Notes: generated by a model from the sequence alone, not told the origin. 64,000 nt of DNA from Massilia frigida (GCF_011682175.1 NZ_WHJG01000010.1:140816-204815), one strand, 5' to 3'. Shown: positions 33,550 to 42,932, numbered from the stretch's first letter. A program made the numbers and translations.

Positions 33550-34194
33550 ATGGATCTGATGCAATTCTTCGACATGATTCTGCATGTCGATAAGACGCTT
33601 GGGGTGTTGCTGGCCAAGTATGGTGTCTATGTTTACGCCGTCCTGTTTGCCATCGTGTTTTGCGAAACCGGCCTGGTAGTGCTGTTCTTTTTTCCCGGCG
33701 ATACACTCTTGTTCATCGCGGGCGCGGCCTGCGTCAGCGGCCAGCTCGATTATTGGGTCCTGATCACCTTGCTGATCACCGCCGCCGTCACCGGCAATAC
33801 CCTCAATTACTGGATCGGCGAAGCCATCGGGCAGCGGGTGTTTACCCATAATTACCGCTGGATCAACAAGGATGCCATGCGCCGCACCCACGATTTCTTC
33901 GAGAAGCACGGCGGCAAGACCATCATCCTGGCGCGCTTCGTGCCGGTGGTGCGCACCTTCGCGCCGTTCGTGGCCGGGGTATCGGACATGACGCATGCGC
34001 GTTTCCAGTTGTATAACTTCGCCGGCGCGGCCATCTGGGTGATCAGCCTGGTGACGGCGGGATTCTTCTTTGGCAATTTGCCTATCGTGCGCGACAACCT
34101 GACCCTCATCGTCCTGCTCGGCGTGAGCGCGGCCATCGTGCCGCTGGCGCTCGGCGGTTTGTGGAAAGTCAGCCGCAAGATGCTCAGCCGTTAA
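33550..34194 (+). CDS. DedA family membrane protein
   Basis: 214 residues with five or six hydrophobic segments. The DedA/SNARE-associated signature ETGLVVLFFFPGDTLLFIAG is followed by RFVPVVRTFAPFVAGVSDM and GAAIWVISLVTAGFFFGN. DedA proteins transport or flip phospholipids and undecaprenyl phosphate and maintain membrane potential. AGGATATTT precedes the ATG. Single gene. Confidence 0.9.
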   Translation: MDLMQFFDMILHVDKTLGVLLAKYGVYVYAVLFAIVFCETGLVVLFFFPGDTLLFIAGAACVSGQLDYWVLITLLITAAVTGNTLNYWIGEAIGQRVFTHNYRWINKDAMRRTHDFFEKHGGKTIILARFVPVVRTFAPFVAGVSDMTHARFQLYNFAGAAIWVISLVTAGFFFGNLPIVRDNLTLIVLLGVSAAIVPLALGGLWKVSRKMLSR

Positions 34195-34313
34195 GCGACG
34201 GCCATCGCCATCCCCCATCGGCGCGAGATTTTCGCGCCGATGTTGCTTTATGGACTCAAGTTTCCGCGCGCACCCGCCGATAACCAGACTGTATTTCTAC
34301 TTTCTGGAACATC

Positions 34314-35348
34314 ATGCGCAACCTGATCGCCCTCTTTGCTTGCAGTTTGGCCATCTCGACGGCAAGCGCCAACGATCCTCCCGCCGCCGCCCACGCTGCC
34401 GCGTCCAAACCGGCGGCGTCCAAGCCGGCGCCCGCCGAAGCGGCCAGGGAGCCGGCCGCCGCCAAGCCCTCGGCCAAGGCGGCCGCCGCCCAGGCGCTGA
34501 GCGAGGCCGATGCCGAAGCCGAACTGTCGGCCAAGATCGCCGCCCGCCTGGCCGTCATGCGCGCCAACCAGGCGGCCCGTGTGGCCGCCGCCGCCAAGGC
34601 CAAAAAGGCGGCCGTCACGCGCCGCGAAGCCGTCGCCGCGATCACCCAGCCGCCGCCGGCGCGCCCCTTCCACAGCGAGCACTGGTCGTATGAAGGCGAA
34701 ACCGGGCCGGCCAACTGGGGCAAGATCAATTCGGCCTGGGCCAAGTGCGATACCGGCACGCGCCAGTCGCCGATCGACCTGCGCGATGGCATGAAGGTCG
34801 ACCTGGAGCAGATCACCTTCGATTACAAGCCGTCGGGCTTCAGCGTGGTCGATAACGGCCATACCGTGCAGGTGACGGTCGGCGGCGGCAATTTTCTCAC
34901 GGTGCAGAACCGCTCCTACGAGCTGCTGCAGTTCCACTTCCATCGCCCGTCCGAGGAGCGCGTCAACGGCAAGGGTTTCGAGATGGTGGTGCACATGGTG
35001 CACAAGGACCCGGAGGGCAAGCTGGCGGTGCTGGCGGTGCTGCTCGAACGCGGCAAGGGGAATAATCTGATCCAGACGGTGTGGAACAATCTGCCGCTGG
35101 AAAAGCTCGATGTCGTCAATCCGAACGTGGTGCTCGATGTAGCCGACATGCTGCCGCAGCGCCGCGATTACTTCACGTTCATGGGCTCGCTCACCACGCC
35201 GCCTTGCAATGAAGGCGTGCTGTGGCTGGTGATGAAGCAGCCGATGCAGGCGTCGCCGGCCCAGATGGCGCTGTTTTCCCGCATGTATCCGCTCAACGCC
35301 CGGCCGCTTCAATCGAGCGCCGGACGCATGATCAAGGAATCGAACTAA
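34314..35348 (+). CDS. alpha-carbonic anhydrase with long Ala/Lys linker
   Basis: 344 residues. Signal peptide (1-19), then an unusual 80-residue region of Ala, Lys, Pro and Glu (about 20-100, no globular pattern), then an alpha-type carbonic anhydrase: HWSYEGETGPANWGKINSAW, RQSPIDLRDG, the zinc ligands in LLQFHFHRPSEE (two His) and MVVHMVHKDPE (third His), GSLTTPPCNEGVLW. It hydrates CO2 in the periplasm. The N-terminal linker could tether the enzyme to the wall or a complex (inference). Single gene, 3 bp from the convergent next gene. Confidence 0.92.
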   Translation: MRNLIALFACSLAISTASANDPPAAAHAAASKPAASKPAPAEAAREPAAAKPSAKAAAAQALSEADAEAELSAKIAARLAVMRANQAARVAAAAKAKKAAVTRREAVAAITQPPPARPFHSEHWSYEGETGPANWGKINSAWAKCDTGTRQSPIDLRDGMKVDLEQITFDYKPSGFSVVDNGHTVQVTVGGGNFLTVQNRSYELLQFHFHRPSEERVNGKGFEMVVHMVHKDPEGKLAVLAVLLERGKGNNLIQTVWNNLPLEKLDVVNPNVVLDVADMLPQRRDYFTFMGSLTTPPCNEGVLWLVMKQPMQASPAQMALFSRMYPLNARPLQSSAGRMIKESN

Positions 35349-35351
35349 GGC

Positions 35352-36170
35352 TTATTGCGCCTCGATGCGGACCTGGTGCGCACCGCGCCAGGTCGCGCCC
35401 GGGGCCAGTGTCAACGGCGCGATCAGGGCCGGTTCGATGCACACGAAGCGCTGGTACTCGGCCTCGATCATGTCGCTCAGCGCGGCCGCGTCGAGTGCGC
35501 CGGGGTTCCACACCACCGCGTCGCCAAAGCCGCTTTGCGCAAGGTGCAGGGTGGTGCCGCCATCGGCGAGCGTCATGGCGCCGTCGATGCCCTGGAAGAT
35601 ATGGTCGAATTTGTCCTCGATGTGCAGCAGCCCTTCCTGCACTCCGCCGATGCGCACCCGCGCCAGCTGGCTGACCGAAAAATAGGTGTGCAGGGCGGCC
35701 GAAAACGCAAAGGCGTCCAGGCCCGTATTGCGCACCTCGAACGCCAGCGCCAGTGCGGCGCCATGCACCTCCACCCGCAGCGTCAGCGCGAAGCCGTGCG
35801 GCCAGGCTTGCGCCAGCGCCGGTGCCAGGTCGCTATTTTCCAGCGCGAAGACGGCAAACGCGGCGCCATCGTGCGCACCGCTGTCCTGCAAGCGCCAGCT
35901 AGCCACGCGCGCGAAGCCATGGCGCATGCCGGTACCACGTTCGGCGAACTGGGGGAAGATCACCGGCACGCCGCCGCGAATCGCCCGGCTGCCGTCGAGT
36001 GCCGATCTGGCGCTGCAAAACAGGCGCTCGGTGCCATCGGCACCCTGCCACGACACCAGGTGCGCGCCGTACAGCGTGACGATGGCCTGGGCGCCGTCGG
36101 CGCTGCGAATGCGTACGGCCGGCAGTTGGCCGTACTCGGCCATCTCGATGGTACTCATGGATTTGCTCAT
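35352..36170 (-). CDS. D-hexose-6-phosphate mutarotase-like (YeaD) epimerase
   Basis: 272 residues, aldose-1-epimerase fold: RGGVPVIFPQFAERGTGMRH with the first His, AALHTYFSVSQLARVRI with the second His, and FVCIEPALIAPLTL with the Glu. Family enzymes interconvert alpha and beta anomers of glucose-6-phosphate. ATGA overlap with the amiC stop. An alternative start, MSTIEMAEYG, lies 5 codons in. Confidence 0.88.
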   Translation of the reverse strand: MSKSMSTIEMAEYGQLPAVRIRSADGAQAIVTLYGAHLVSWQGADGTERLFCSARSALDGSRAIRGGVPVIFPQFAERGTGMRHGFARVASWRLQDSGAHDGAAFAVFALENSDLAPALAQAWPHGFALTLRVEVHGAALALAFEVRNTGLDAFAFSAALHTYFSVSQLARVRIGGVQEGLLHIEDKFDHIFQGIDGAMTLADGGTTLHLAQSGFGDAVVWNPGALDAAALSDMIEAEYQRFVCIEPALIAPLTLAPGATWRGAHQVRIEAQ

Positions 36171-37684
36171 GTCTGGCGGCCCTTGGCCAGCGGCGGATTG
36201 GCCGCGAAATAGCGCTTGATGCCCTTGCTGATGGCAGCCGCGATCTGGTCCTGGTAGCCGTTGTCGCGCAGCTTGGCTTCTTCTTCGGGGTTCGAAATGA
36301 AGGCCGTCTCGATCAGGATCGAGGGGATGTCGGGCGCTTTCAGCACCGCGAAGCCGGCTTGTTCGACCGAACCTTTGTGCAGGCGCGCGATGCCGCTGAT
36401 TTCGCCCAGCACCGCTTTGCCGAGTTTCATGGAGTCGTTGATCTGGGCCGTCGTCGACAGGTCCAGCAGCACGCTGGCGATCTGCTTGTCGTGGCTCTGC
36501 ATGTTCACGCCGCCGATGGCGTCGGCCAGGTTTTCCTTGTTGGCGAGCCAGCGCGCCGCGGTCGAGGTGGCGCCTTTTTCGGACAGCACGAACACCGACG
36601 AGCCGCGCGCGGTCGGCAGCATGAAGGCGTCGGCGTGGAGCGACACGAACAGGTCGGCCTGCACCTTGCGCGCTTTTTCGACGCGCACGCCGAGCGGCAC
36701 GAAGTAGTCGCCGTCGCGCGTGAGCATGACGCGCATGTTGGGCTGCTCTTCGAGCTTGAATTTGAGCCGCTTGGCGATCGCCAGCACGATGTCTTTTTCG
36801 CGCGTGCCGGACGCGCCGATCGCGCCCGGGTCTTCGCCGCCGTGGCCGGGGTCGAGCGCGATGGTCATCATGCGCACCACCTTGCCTCCCTTGTCACCCT
36901 TCGATGCCGCCACGCGCGGCGGGTCGGGACGCACCGGGGCCGGTTCGGGCAGTTCGGTTTTCGGTACCGCCACGGCGGGCGGCGCCGGCACGCTTGGCTG
37001 GGCCAGCACCGGAGCAGCCGGCGCCACGACGACCACTGGTGCCGGCGCAGGCGTCAGCACGGGTGGCGGCGTGACGGCGGGCGCGGTCACTGGCGCGCTC
37101 GCCGCTGGCGTTGCCGCCAACGGTGGCTTGGGCGCGGGCGCCGGCATTTCCGGGCTGCCGGGCGGCGCGTCGGCGCGCGACCACTCGCCTTTTTCGATCA
37201 TCGCCGCGATCGGGTCGACCGCCTTGACCGGATATAAATCGAAAATCAGGCGGTGCTTGTAGCTGCCGACCGGTGCCAGCGTAAACACCTGCGGCTTGAT
37301 TTCTTCTTTCAGGTCGAACACCAGGCGCACCACGTTGGGCCGGTTCTGGCCCACCCGCACCTGCTTGATGTACGGGTCGCCCGACTGGATCTTGGCCACC
37401 AGGCTTTTCAGGGTGGGATTGAGTTCCAGCCCTTCGATGTCGACCACCAGGCGCTGCGGGTCGGGCACGGTGAAGTGGGTGACTTTGAGGTCGCTGTCGT
37501 TTTCGAGCGTGACGCGGGTGTAGTCGGCGGCCGGCCAGACGCGCACCGCGAGAATTTGCGCGGCGGCGGCGGGCAGAACGGGAAACACGGAAAGCAGCAG
37601 GGTGCCGCCAGCTTTCAGGATGGTGCGCCGGGTTACTGGTCCCGGAATCAAAGGTTTGGTGCGAAAGTAAGGCGGTTGAGGCAT
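36167..37684 (-). CDS. amiC: N-acetylmuramoyl-L-alanine amidase AmiC
   Basis: 505 residues. Tat signal peptide (TRRTILKAGGTLLLS, about 18-33), AMIN domain (about 45-150, VRVWPAADYTRVTLENDSDL, VEGLELNPTLKSLV) that targets peptidoglycan at the septum, a long Pro/Ala-rich linker (about 190-270), and an Amidase_3 domain (ALDPGHGGEDPGAIG, FVSLHADAF, ILIETAFISNP supplying His, His and Glu zinc ligands). It splits septal peptidoglycan in daughter-cell separation. Start overlaps the tsaE 3' end by 37 bp. tsaE-amiC pairing is conserved in Burkholderiales. Confidence 0.93.
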   Translation of the reverse strand: MPQPPYFRTKPLIPGPVTRRTILKAGGTLLLSVFPVLPAAAAQILAVRVWPAADYTRVTLENDSDLKVTHFTVPDPQRLVVDIEGLELNPTLKSLVAKIQSGDPYIKQVRVGQNRPNVVRLVFDLKEEIKPQVFTLAPVGSYKHRLIFDLYPVKAVDPIAAMIEKGEWSRADAPPGSPEMPAPAPKPPLAATPAASAPVTAPAVTPPPVLTPAPAPVVVVAPAAPVLAQPSVPAPPAVAVPKTELPEPAPVRPDPPRVAASKGDKGGKVVRMMTIALDPGHGGEDPGAIGASGTREKDIVLAIAKRLKFKLEEQPNMRVMLTRDGDYFVPLGVRVEKARKVQADLFVSLHADAFMLPTARGSSVFVLSEKGATSTAARWLANKENLADAIGGVNMQSHDKQIASVLLDLSTTAQINDSMKLGKAVLGEISGIARLHKGSVEQAGFAVLKAPDIPSILIETAFISNPEEEAKLRDNGYQDQIAAAISKGIKRYFAANPPLAKGRQT

Positions 37685-38133
37685 AGCAAACCCAGGTCGG
37701 ACAACGCTTGCAATTCTACATCACGGCCGAGTCCGGCAACGTGAAGGAATACACTCAGGTCGGGCGCCGGCAGCACCGGATCGGCTTTTTCCGGCCATTC
37801 GACGATGCAGATGTTGTCCCCATTGAATTCTTCGCGAAAACCGGCGTCCAGGAATTCTTCGGCACTGCCCATGCGGTACAGGTCGAAATGGATGATATTC
37901 ACCGCGCGCCCGTCGAGCTTGATGCTGTAGGGCTCGGACAAGGTGTAGGTCGGGCTCTTGACGGTGCCCGCGTGGCCGGCCGCGTGCAGCAGGGCGCGGG
38001 TGAGGGCGGTCTTGCCGGCGCCAAGGTCGCCGTGCAGGTGGATGGCCAGGCCCGGCAGCAGGGCGCGCGCCAGTGCGGCGCCCAGGGCGGCGGTGCCGGC
38101 TTCGTCGTGGAGGTGGGCTTTGAAGTGCTGCAT
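37648..38133 (-). CDS. tsaE: tRNA threonylcarbamoyladenosine biosynthesis ATPase TsaE
   Basis: 161 residues. P-loop GDLGAGKTALTRALL near residues 35-49, then SPTYTLSEPYSI and IIHFDLYRMGSAEEFLDAGF, all signatures. Part of the TsaB-TsaD-TsaE complex making t6A37 in ANN-reading tRNAs. Divergent from queG by 56 bp. It overlaps amiC, giving a tsaE-amiC-mutarotase transcription unit. Confidence 0.95.
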   Translation of the reverse strand: MQHFKAHLHDEAGTAALGAALARALLPGLAIHLHGDLGAGKTALTRALLHAAGHAGTVKSPTYTLSEPYSIKLDGRAVNIIHFDLYRMGSAEEFLDAGFREEFNGDNICIVEWPEKADPVLPAPDLSVFLHVAGLGRDVELQALSDLGLLCLNRLTFAPNL

Positions 38134-38189
38134 GGAATAGAATGTGGTCTGTAATGTTTGTCAGTCCCCCGATTGTACTCCCGCCTACC

Positions 38190-39284
38190 ATGCTTTCTTC
38201 TCACGCCGAACCCGATTTGTCCGCATTGGCGCACTCCATCAAGCGCTGGGGGGCGGAACTGGGCTTTGCCGACGTGCGCATCAGCGACGCCGACCTGTCG
38301 CATGCCGAGGCGGGCTTGCAAGCCTGGCTGGACGCGGGCCGCCATGGCGAGATGGAGTACATGGCCAGCCACGGCATGAAGCGGGCCCGTCCCGCCGAAC
38401 TGGTGCCGGGCACGGTGCGGGTCATCAGTGCGCGCATGGATTACCTGCCCAGCGCCACCCCGGACGATTGGCGCGAGCGCGAAGCGGCGCGCCTGCGCGA
38501 CCCGGGCGCAGCGGTCATTTCGATCTATGCGCGTGGGCGCGACTATCATAAGGTGCTGCGCAGTCGCCTGCAGCAGCTGGCCGAGCGCATCGAGCGCGAG
38601 ACCGGGCAGCTGGGCTTCCGGGTGTTTACCGACTCGGCGCCGGTCATGGAATTGCCGCTGGCCGAAAAGGCCGGCATCGGCTGGCGCGGCAAGCACACTC
38701 TGATTCTCAATCGCGATGCCGGGTCGATGTTTTTCATCGGCGAGATCCTGGTCGACGTGGCGCTGCCGGTCGATGCGCCGGCCAGCGCCCACTGCGGCCA
38801 GTGCAGCGCGTGCATCACGGCCTGCCCGACCCAGGCGATCCTGGCGCCCGGACGGCTCGATGCGCGCCGCTGCATTTCCTACCTGACCATTGAATTGAAA
38901 AACAGCATTCCGGAAGAGCTGCGCCCCCTGATTGGCAACCGCGTGTACGGCTGCGATGATTGTCAGACAGCGTGCCCGTGGAATAAGTTCGCGCAGCGCG
39001 CCGTGGTGCCCGATTTCGATGAGCGCAATGAACTCGGCAGTGCGGATATGGTGAGTTTGTTCGGCTGGAGCGAGGAGGAGTTCGGGCGCAAGCTGGAGGG
39101 CAGCCCGATCCGGCGCATCGGGCACCAGCGCTGGCTGCGCAATCTGGCGGTGGGGCTGGGCAATGCGGCCGAGGGTAGCCGTGGCGATGCGCGCATCGTG
39201 GCGGCATTGCAGGCGCGCGCCGACCATGCCTCGCCGATGGTGCGCGAGCATGTGGCGTGGGCGTTGAAGCGGCATGCTCAATAG
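38190..39284 (+). CDS. queG: epoxyqueuosine reductase QueG
   Basis: 364 residues from the ATG at 38190 (MLSSHAEPDLSALAHSIKRW); earlier in-frame starts would extend into the divergent tsaE promoter. Cobalamin-dependent reductase of the last queuosine step. Residues HGEMEYMASHG, the 2[4Fe-4S] ferredoxin clusters CGQCSACITACPTQAI and CDDCQTACPW, are clear. HEAT-like C-terminus (HASPMVREHVAWALKRH). Single gene. Confidence 0.95.
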   Translation: MLSSHAEPDLSALAHSIKRWGAELGFADVRISDADLSHAEAGLQAWLDAGRHGEMEYMASHGMKRARPAELVPGTVRVISARMDYLPSATPDDWREREAARLRDPGAAVISIYARGRDYHKVLRSRLQQLAERIERETGQLGFRVFTDSAPVMELPLAEKAGIGWRGKHTLILNRDAGSMFFIGEILVDVALPVDAPASAHCGQCSACITACPTQAILAPGRLDARRCISYLTIELKNSIPEELRPLIGNRVYGCDDCQTACPWNKFAQRAVVPDFDERNELGSADMVSLFGWSEEEFGRKLEGSPIRRIGHQRWLRNLAVGLGNAAEGSRGDARIVAALQARADHASPMVREHVAWALKRHAQ

Positions 39285-39298
39285 CCACCGCCGTTCCC

Positions 39299-39673
39299 CT
39301 ACAAGCGCTTCAACCTCACCGCCGACCAGTCGCTATCCATCGACACCATTGCCACGCCGGTCACCCCTTGCTCCTTGGCCCACGCAAAAATGCTATCGCG
39401 GGTGATGTCGGTGGCTTTCGGCGCGCTCGGCTTGAGGTAGGCAACCCACAGCGACCCCTTTTCGCCCAGCCGCTCGAGTGCGGCCGGAAACCATTTTTCA
39501 AGCTCAGCCTGGTTCAGCGCGAACACCAGCACCACATCCGCCGGTCCTTCGTCGTCGTTGATCAAGCTCTTCGGCAACTGTTCCATCATGGCGGCATGCA
39601 CCGCGCCATTGAAGACCGCCAGCGACTTGGCAGTCTTCAGGTACATCTTGTCGGCTATCGTCTTTTCGCTCAT
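39299..39673 (-). CDS. DUF3052-like protein
   Basis: 124 residues. The run ADVVLVFALNQAELEKWFPA then ALERLGEKGSLWVAYLKPSA, ATDITRDSIFAWA, and ending in MDSDWSAVRLKRL match DUF3052, a small Rossmann-like domain of unknown role often next to regulators. No signal peptide. Single gene, convergent with queG at 15 bp. Confidence 0.78.
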   Translation of the reverse strand: MSEKTIADKMYLKTAKSLAVFNGAVHAAMMEQLPKSLINDDEGPADVVLVFALNQAELEKWFPAALERLGEKGSLWVAYLKPSAPKATDITRDSIFAWAKEQGVTGVAMVSMDSDWSAVRLKRL

Positions 39674-39706
39674 CGGATGGTACCCAGATTGAATTAGGAA
39701 GCGAAA

Positions 39707-40174
39707 TTATGCTACCAGTGTTTGACCCGGGTACGCACCATTGCGTTCAATGTCATTTTGAATATCTTGTTCAATTTCTTCCCGGCCAACCTTGCCGAAG
39801 CGGTCCCACAGGCGGTCATGGAAGGGCAGGACGATGACGTTAAGCAGCGGTTCGATCAGCGCGGCCAGCCCGCCAAAGGCCAGCGAGCCGCTGGCCCAGG
39901 CCATCACCCCGAAGGCAAGCACGATGTGCAAGCCGGTCTGGCTGAGCTTTTCCAGGGCCAGCGCCAGCATGCGGGCGCGCGCCGTGCGCGCCAGTCCGGC
40001 CAGCGCGTGCCAGGCTTTCTCATGCAGCGGCAGCAGCGCCACGTTGAGCACCGGCTCGATGACGGCGGCCAGCCCGCCCAGCGCGATCGAGCCCGTCATC
40101 AGCCAGGTCAGGGCGCAGGCGATCGCCATGTGGGTGGCGATCCTGCTCGTCGTTTTTGCCGCTGCCCTGACCAT
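39707..40174 (-). CDS. tandem DUF2061 membrane protein
   Basis: 155 residues. Two DUF2061 units in one chain: THMAIACALTWLMTGSIALG with LAAVIEPVLNVALLPLHEKAW, and IVLAFGVMAWASGSLAFGG with LAALIEPLLNVIVLPFHDRLW. Each unit has two short hydrophobic helices; four membrane segments are predicted. Single-domain members are usually about 70 residues, so this is an internal duplication. Function unknown. Single gene. Confidence 0.85.
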   Translation of the reverse strand: MVRAAAKTTSRIATHMAIACALTWLMTGSIALGGLAAVIEPVLNVALLPLHEKAWHALAGLARTARARMLALALEKLSQTGLHIVLAFGVMAWASGSLAFGGLAALIEPLLNVIVLPFHDRLWDRFGKVGREEIEQDIQNDIERNGAYPGQTLVA

Positions 40175-40282
40175 GATGCCATCCTTCCTGTTGCGTGACC
40201 GATCATTGAATGATAATCGTTCGCATTTGGAAAAGACAGTTGATTCTACATGCCGGCGCGATAGCGCGCGGCTATGAGCCGG

Positions 40283-40867
40283 CTATTTGAGCAGGCCGGC
40301 CAGTTCCACCGCCGTCTTGACCTGCATTTTGTCGAAGATGTGGGCGCGGTGCACTTCCACGGTGCGCATGCTGATGCCGAGCTGGTCGGCGACGACCTTG
40401 TTCATCTTGCCGGCCAGGATCAGGTCCAGCACTTCGCGTTCGCGCGCCGACAGGCTGGCCAGGCGCGCCTGCACCAGCGCGCTGGCGCCCGCCTGGCGCG
40501 ACAGGGCCAGCGCTTCCTCGACCCGGTCCATCAGGCGGTTGCCGTCGAACGGCTTTTCAAAGAAGTCGAAGGCGCCGCGTTTCAGGCTGTCGACCGCCAT
40601 CGGCACGTCGCCGTGGCCGGTCAGGAAGATGACGGGCAGGCGCGCAGTCAGGCCGCGCGCGACCAATTGGTCGAACACGGCCACCCCGTTCAGGTCGGGC
40701 ATGCGCACGTCGAGCAGCAGGCAGTCGCCGTGCGCGTCGAAGCGGCCCGCGGCCTGCTCCAGGAAAAGGTGGGCGCTGGCGTGCCCGCAGGCGTCAATCC
40801 CGCGGGAGCGCGCCAGCCAGACGAGGGAGTCGCGCAGGACGTCCTCGTCGTCGACGATATGCAACAT
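40283..40867 (-). CDS. dctR: response regulator, FixJ/DctR type
   Basis: 194 residues. Receiver domain with phosphoacceptor Asp in CLLLDVRMPDLNG near residue 51, VIFLTGHGDVPMAV and KPFDG; LuxR-type helix-turn-helix at about 135-190 (LSAREREVLDLILAGKMNKV, VADQLGISMRTVEVHRAHIF). GGAG precedes the ATG at 40867. It follows the kinase gene by 25 bp and is divergent to dctPQM, so it is the regulator of dicarboxylate uptake. Confidence 0.9.
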   Translation of the reverse strand: MLHIVDDEDVLRDSLVWLARSRGIDACGHASAHLFLEQAAGRFDAHGDCLLLDVRMPDLNGVAVFDQLVARGLTARLPVIFLTGHGDVPMAVDSLKRGAFDFFEKPFDGNRLMDRVEEALALSRQAGASALVQARLASLSAREREVLDLILAGKMNKVVADQLGISMRTVEVHRAHIFDKMQVKTAVELAGLLK

Positions 40868-40892
40868 GGGAGTCTCCGGTTTTTCGCGTAGT

Positions 40893-42881
40893 CTACCCCA
40901 GCGGCGCCGCTTGCGCCGGCAAGCTGAAGCTGAAGATGGTGCCGCCGTCCGGATTGGCGGCGTGTTTCAGGCTGCCGCCGTGAAATTCGACGGCGCTGCG
41001 GCAGACCGACAAACCCATCCCCATGCCTTCGGCCTTGGTCGAGAAAAACGGTGAAAACAAGCGTTCGGCCACCTCGGGCGCGATGCCGTGGCCCTGGTCG
41101 GTCACGGCCACGCACACCTGGCCCTGCTCGTGGGTGGCGCTGATGCGCAGCAGGCGCCGCCCGGGGGCGATGTCTTGCATCGCTTCGATGCCGTTGCGCG
41201 TCAGGTTCAGCAAGACTTGTTCGAGCATCATGCGGTCGGCGCTCACGCACGGCAGGTCGGGCGCGATATGGGTGTCGAGGACCACGTAAAACTTGCGCGC
41301 CTGGAGCTCAATGAGCGCGTAAATGCCGTCGACCAGGGCCTGGATGCCGATCTGCTGGCGCTGCGGTTCGCGCTTTTTGACGAATTCGTGCACGCTGCGG
41401 ATGATTTGCCCGGCGCGCTGGGCTTGCAGGCTGGCTTGTTCCAGCGCCGGTTGCAGCAGGCCGGCGTCGACCGCCTGGCCGCTGGCCTGGGCACGCCCCA
41501 GCACGTTCAGGGCCCCGGTGGTGTAGCTGGCAATGGCCGCCAGCGGCTGGTTCAGCTCGTGCGCCAGCATCGATGAGATCTCGCCCATGGTGGCCAGGCG
41601 CGCGCTCGCTTGCAGCTTTTCCTGCTGCTGGCGGTTGAGTTCTTCGACGCGCTTCAAGTCCGAAATGTCGAGAATCGAACTCATCCAGCCGGTCTGGCGC
41701 CCGTCGCTGTCGACCAGCGGGGCTTCGAAAATGAGCACCGGCACGCGCACGCCATCGCTGCGCTGGAAAATGGTTTCGAACTGCTGGGTCGCTTCGCCGG
41801 CCAGCACGGCGGCGAAGCGCTGCTGGTAGACCGCCATCGCTTCCGGCGCCCAGTAGGGCATGGGCGGGGTCTTGCCAAGCAACTCCTCGGGCGGCAGGCC
41901 GACCATCTGGCAAAAGGCCGGGTTGACGTAGGTGACGCGCCCTTCCAGGTCGCGCGCGCGCAAGCCGGTGACCAGGGAATTTTCCATGGCCGTGCGAAAC
42001 GCCATCTGCTGGCGCAGCGCGCCTTCGGCCGCCAGCCGGCGCGCGATGTGGCGCCACAGCGCCGCCAGGCTGGCCACCAGCCCGAGCGCCAGCAGCACCA
42101 CCGAACCGACCAGCAGGTTGGGCAGCAGGCGCGGTTCGCTCTTGACGCTGTCGGTGGCCAGCATGACCGAGGCGCCGCTCAGGTCGAGCGCGCGCTTGTG
42201 GGTGTACACCCCGCGCCCGGGGCCGGCGGCGGCGCGCTTGGCCAGCAGCGCATCGTCGCGGTCGAGTAGCGAGATGGCGTTATCCTGGGCGAACCACCAG
42301 GGCACGGTTTCGTCGAGCAGGATCTTGAGGTCGACCGTGGCCACCAGGCTGCCCATGTAGCGGCCGTCGCGAAACAGCGGCAGATGGTAGTCGAGCAGGC
42401 GCTGGGCCGGCAGGGCGCCCGCATACGGTTCGGCGTAGCGCCCCAGGCGGCCGGCGCGCGCCATCTCGGCGGCGTCGCGCGCGGGCGCGCGCAGCAGCTG
42501 GGCGCCGGGCGCCGCGCTCGATGCCAGCAGGCGCGCATCGGCGTCGAACCAGCGCACCTGCTCCAGTTCGTGGCCGAGCTTGAGCATGGTGGCCAGGCGC
42601 GCCTGCAAGGCCGCCGCGCCGAGCTTGCCCTCGACCAGCTCGGCGCCCAGCGCCGCCAGCGCTTCCTCGTTGCGGGTCAGCTCGAAGCGGATGGTTTGCT
42701 CGACCCACAAGGTGTCGGCGATCAATTGTTCCTGGCGCTCGGTGGATTCCATCTGGCGCGCCTGCCATGGCAGCCAGAACAGCACCGCCAGAAACAACAG
42801 TACCAGCAGCACCGGCAGCAGCCAGCGCCAGGGGCCGCCGAGCATGAAAAGAGGACGCGTGGGCTTGGAAGTGGAATTCAT
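40893..42881 (-). CDS. dctS: sensor histidine kinase, DctS type
   Basis: 662 residues from the ATG at 42881; an earlier GTG in the same frame at 42929 lies inside the operator and is less likely. Two membrane segments (about 15-35, 275-295) bracket a periplasmic sensor of about 240 residues (dCache-like). A PAS domain follows (MAFRTAMENSLVTGLRARDL), then HisKA with His in SSMLAHELNQPLAA near 440 and HATPase motifs DQGHGIAPEVAERL and GMGMGLSVCRSAVE. With DctR it should sense C4-dicarboxylates. Confidence 0.9.
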   Translation of the reverse strand: MNSTSKPTRPLFMLGGPWRWLLPVLLVLLFLAVLFWLPWQARQMESTERQEQLIADTLWVEQTIRFELTRNEEALAALGAELVEGKLGAAALQARLATMLKLGHELEQVRWFDADARLLASSAAPGAQLLRAPARDAAEMARAGRLGRYAEPYAGALPAQRLLDYHLPLFRDGRYMGSLVATVDLKILLDETVPWWFAQDNAISLLDRDDALLAKRAAAGPGRGVYTHKRALDLSGASVMLATDSVKSEPRLLPNLLVGSVVLLALGLVASLAALWRHIARRLAAEGALRQQMAFRTAMENSLVTGLRARDLEGRVTYVNPAFCQMVGLPPEELLGKTPPMPYWAPEAMAVYQQRFAAVLAGEATQQFETIFQRSDGVRVPVLIFEAPLVDSDGRQTGWMSSILDISDLKRVEELNRQQQEKLQASARLATMGEISSMLAHELNQPLAAIASYTTGALNVLGRAQASGQAVDAGLLQPALEQASLQAQRAGQIIRSVHEFVKKREPQRQQIGIQALVDGIYALIELQARKFYVVLDTHIAPDLPCVSADRMMLEQVLLNLTRNGIEAMQDIAPGRRLLRISATHEQGQVCVAVTDQGHGIAPEVAERLFSPFFSTKAEGMGMGLSVCRSAVEFHGGSLKHAANPDGGTIFSFSLPAQAAPLG

Positions 42882-42914
42882 GGCACAAAGTGTCCGTATT
42901 TGTGTCTCTTGCCT

Positions 42915-42932
42915 ATTGTGGTTATCCACAAT
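42915..42932. promoter_or_regulatory. DctR operator candidate
   Basis: Perfect dyad ATTGTGG-TTAT-CCACAAT in the dctS-dctP intergenic region, about 75 bp upstream of dctP. It is the only long dyad there and would fit autoregulation of dctSR and control of dctPQM. Confidence 0.55.
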
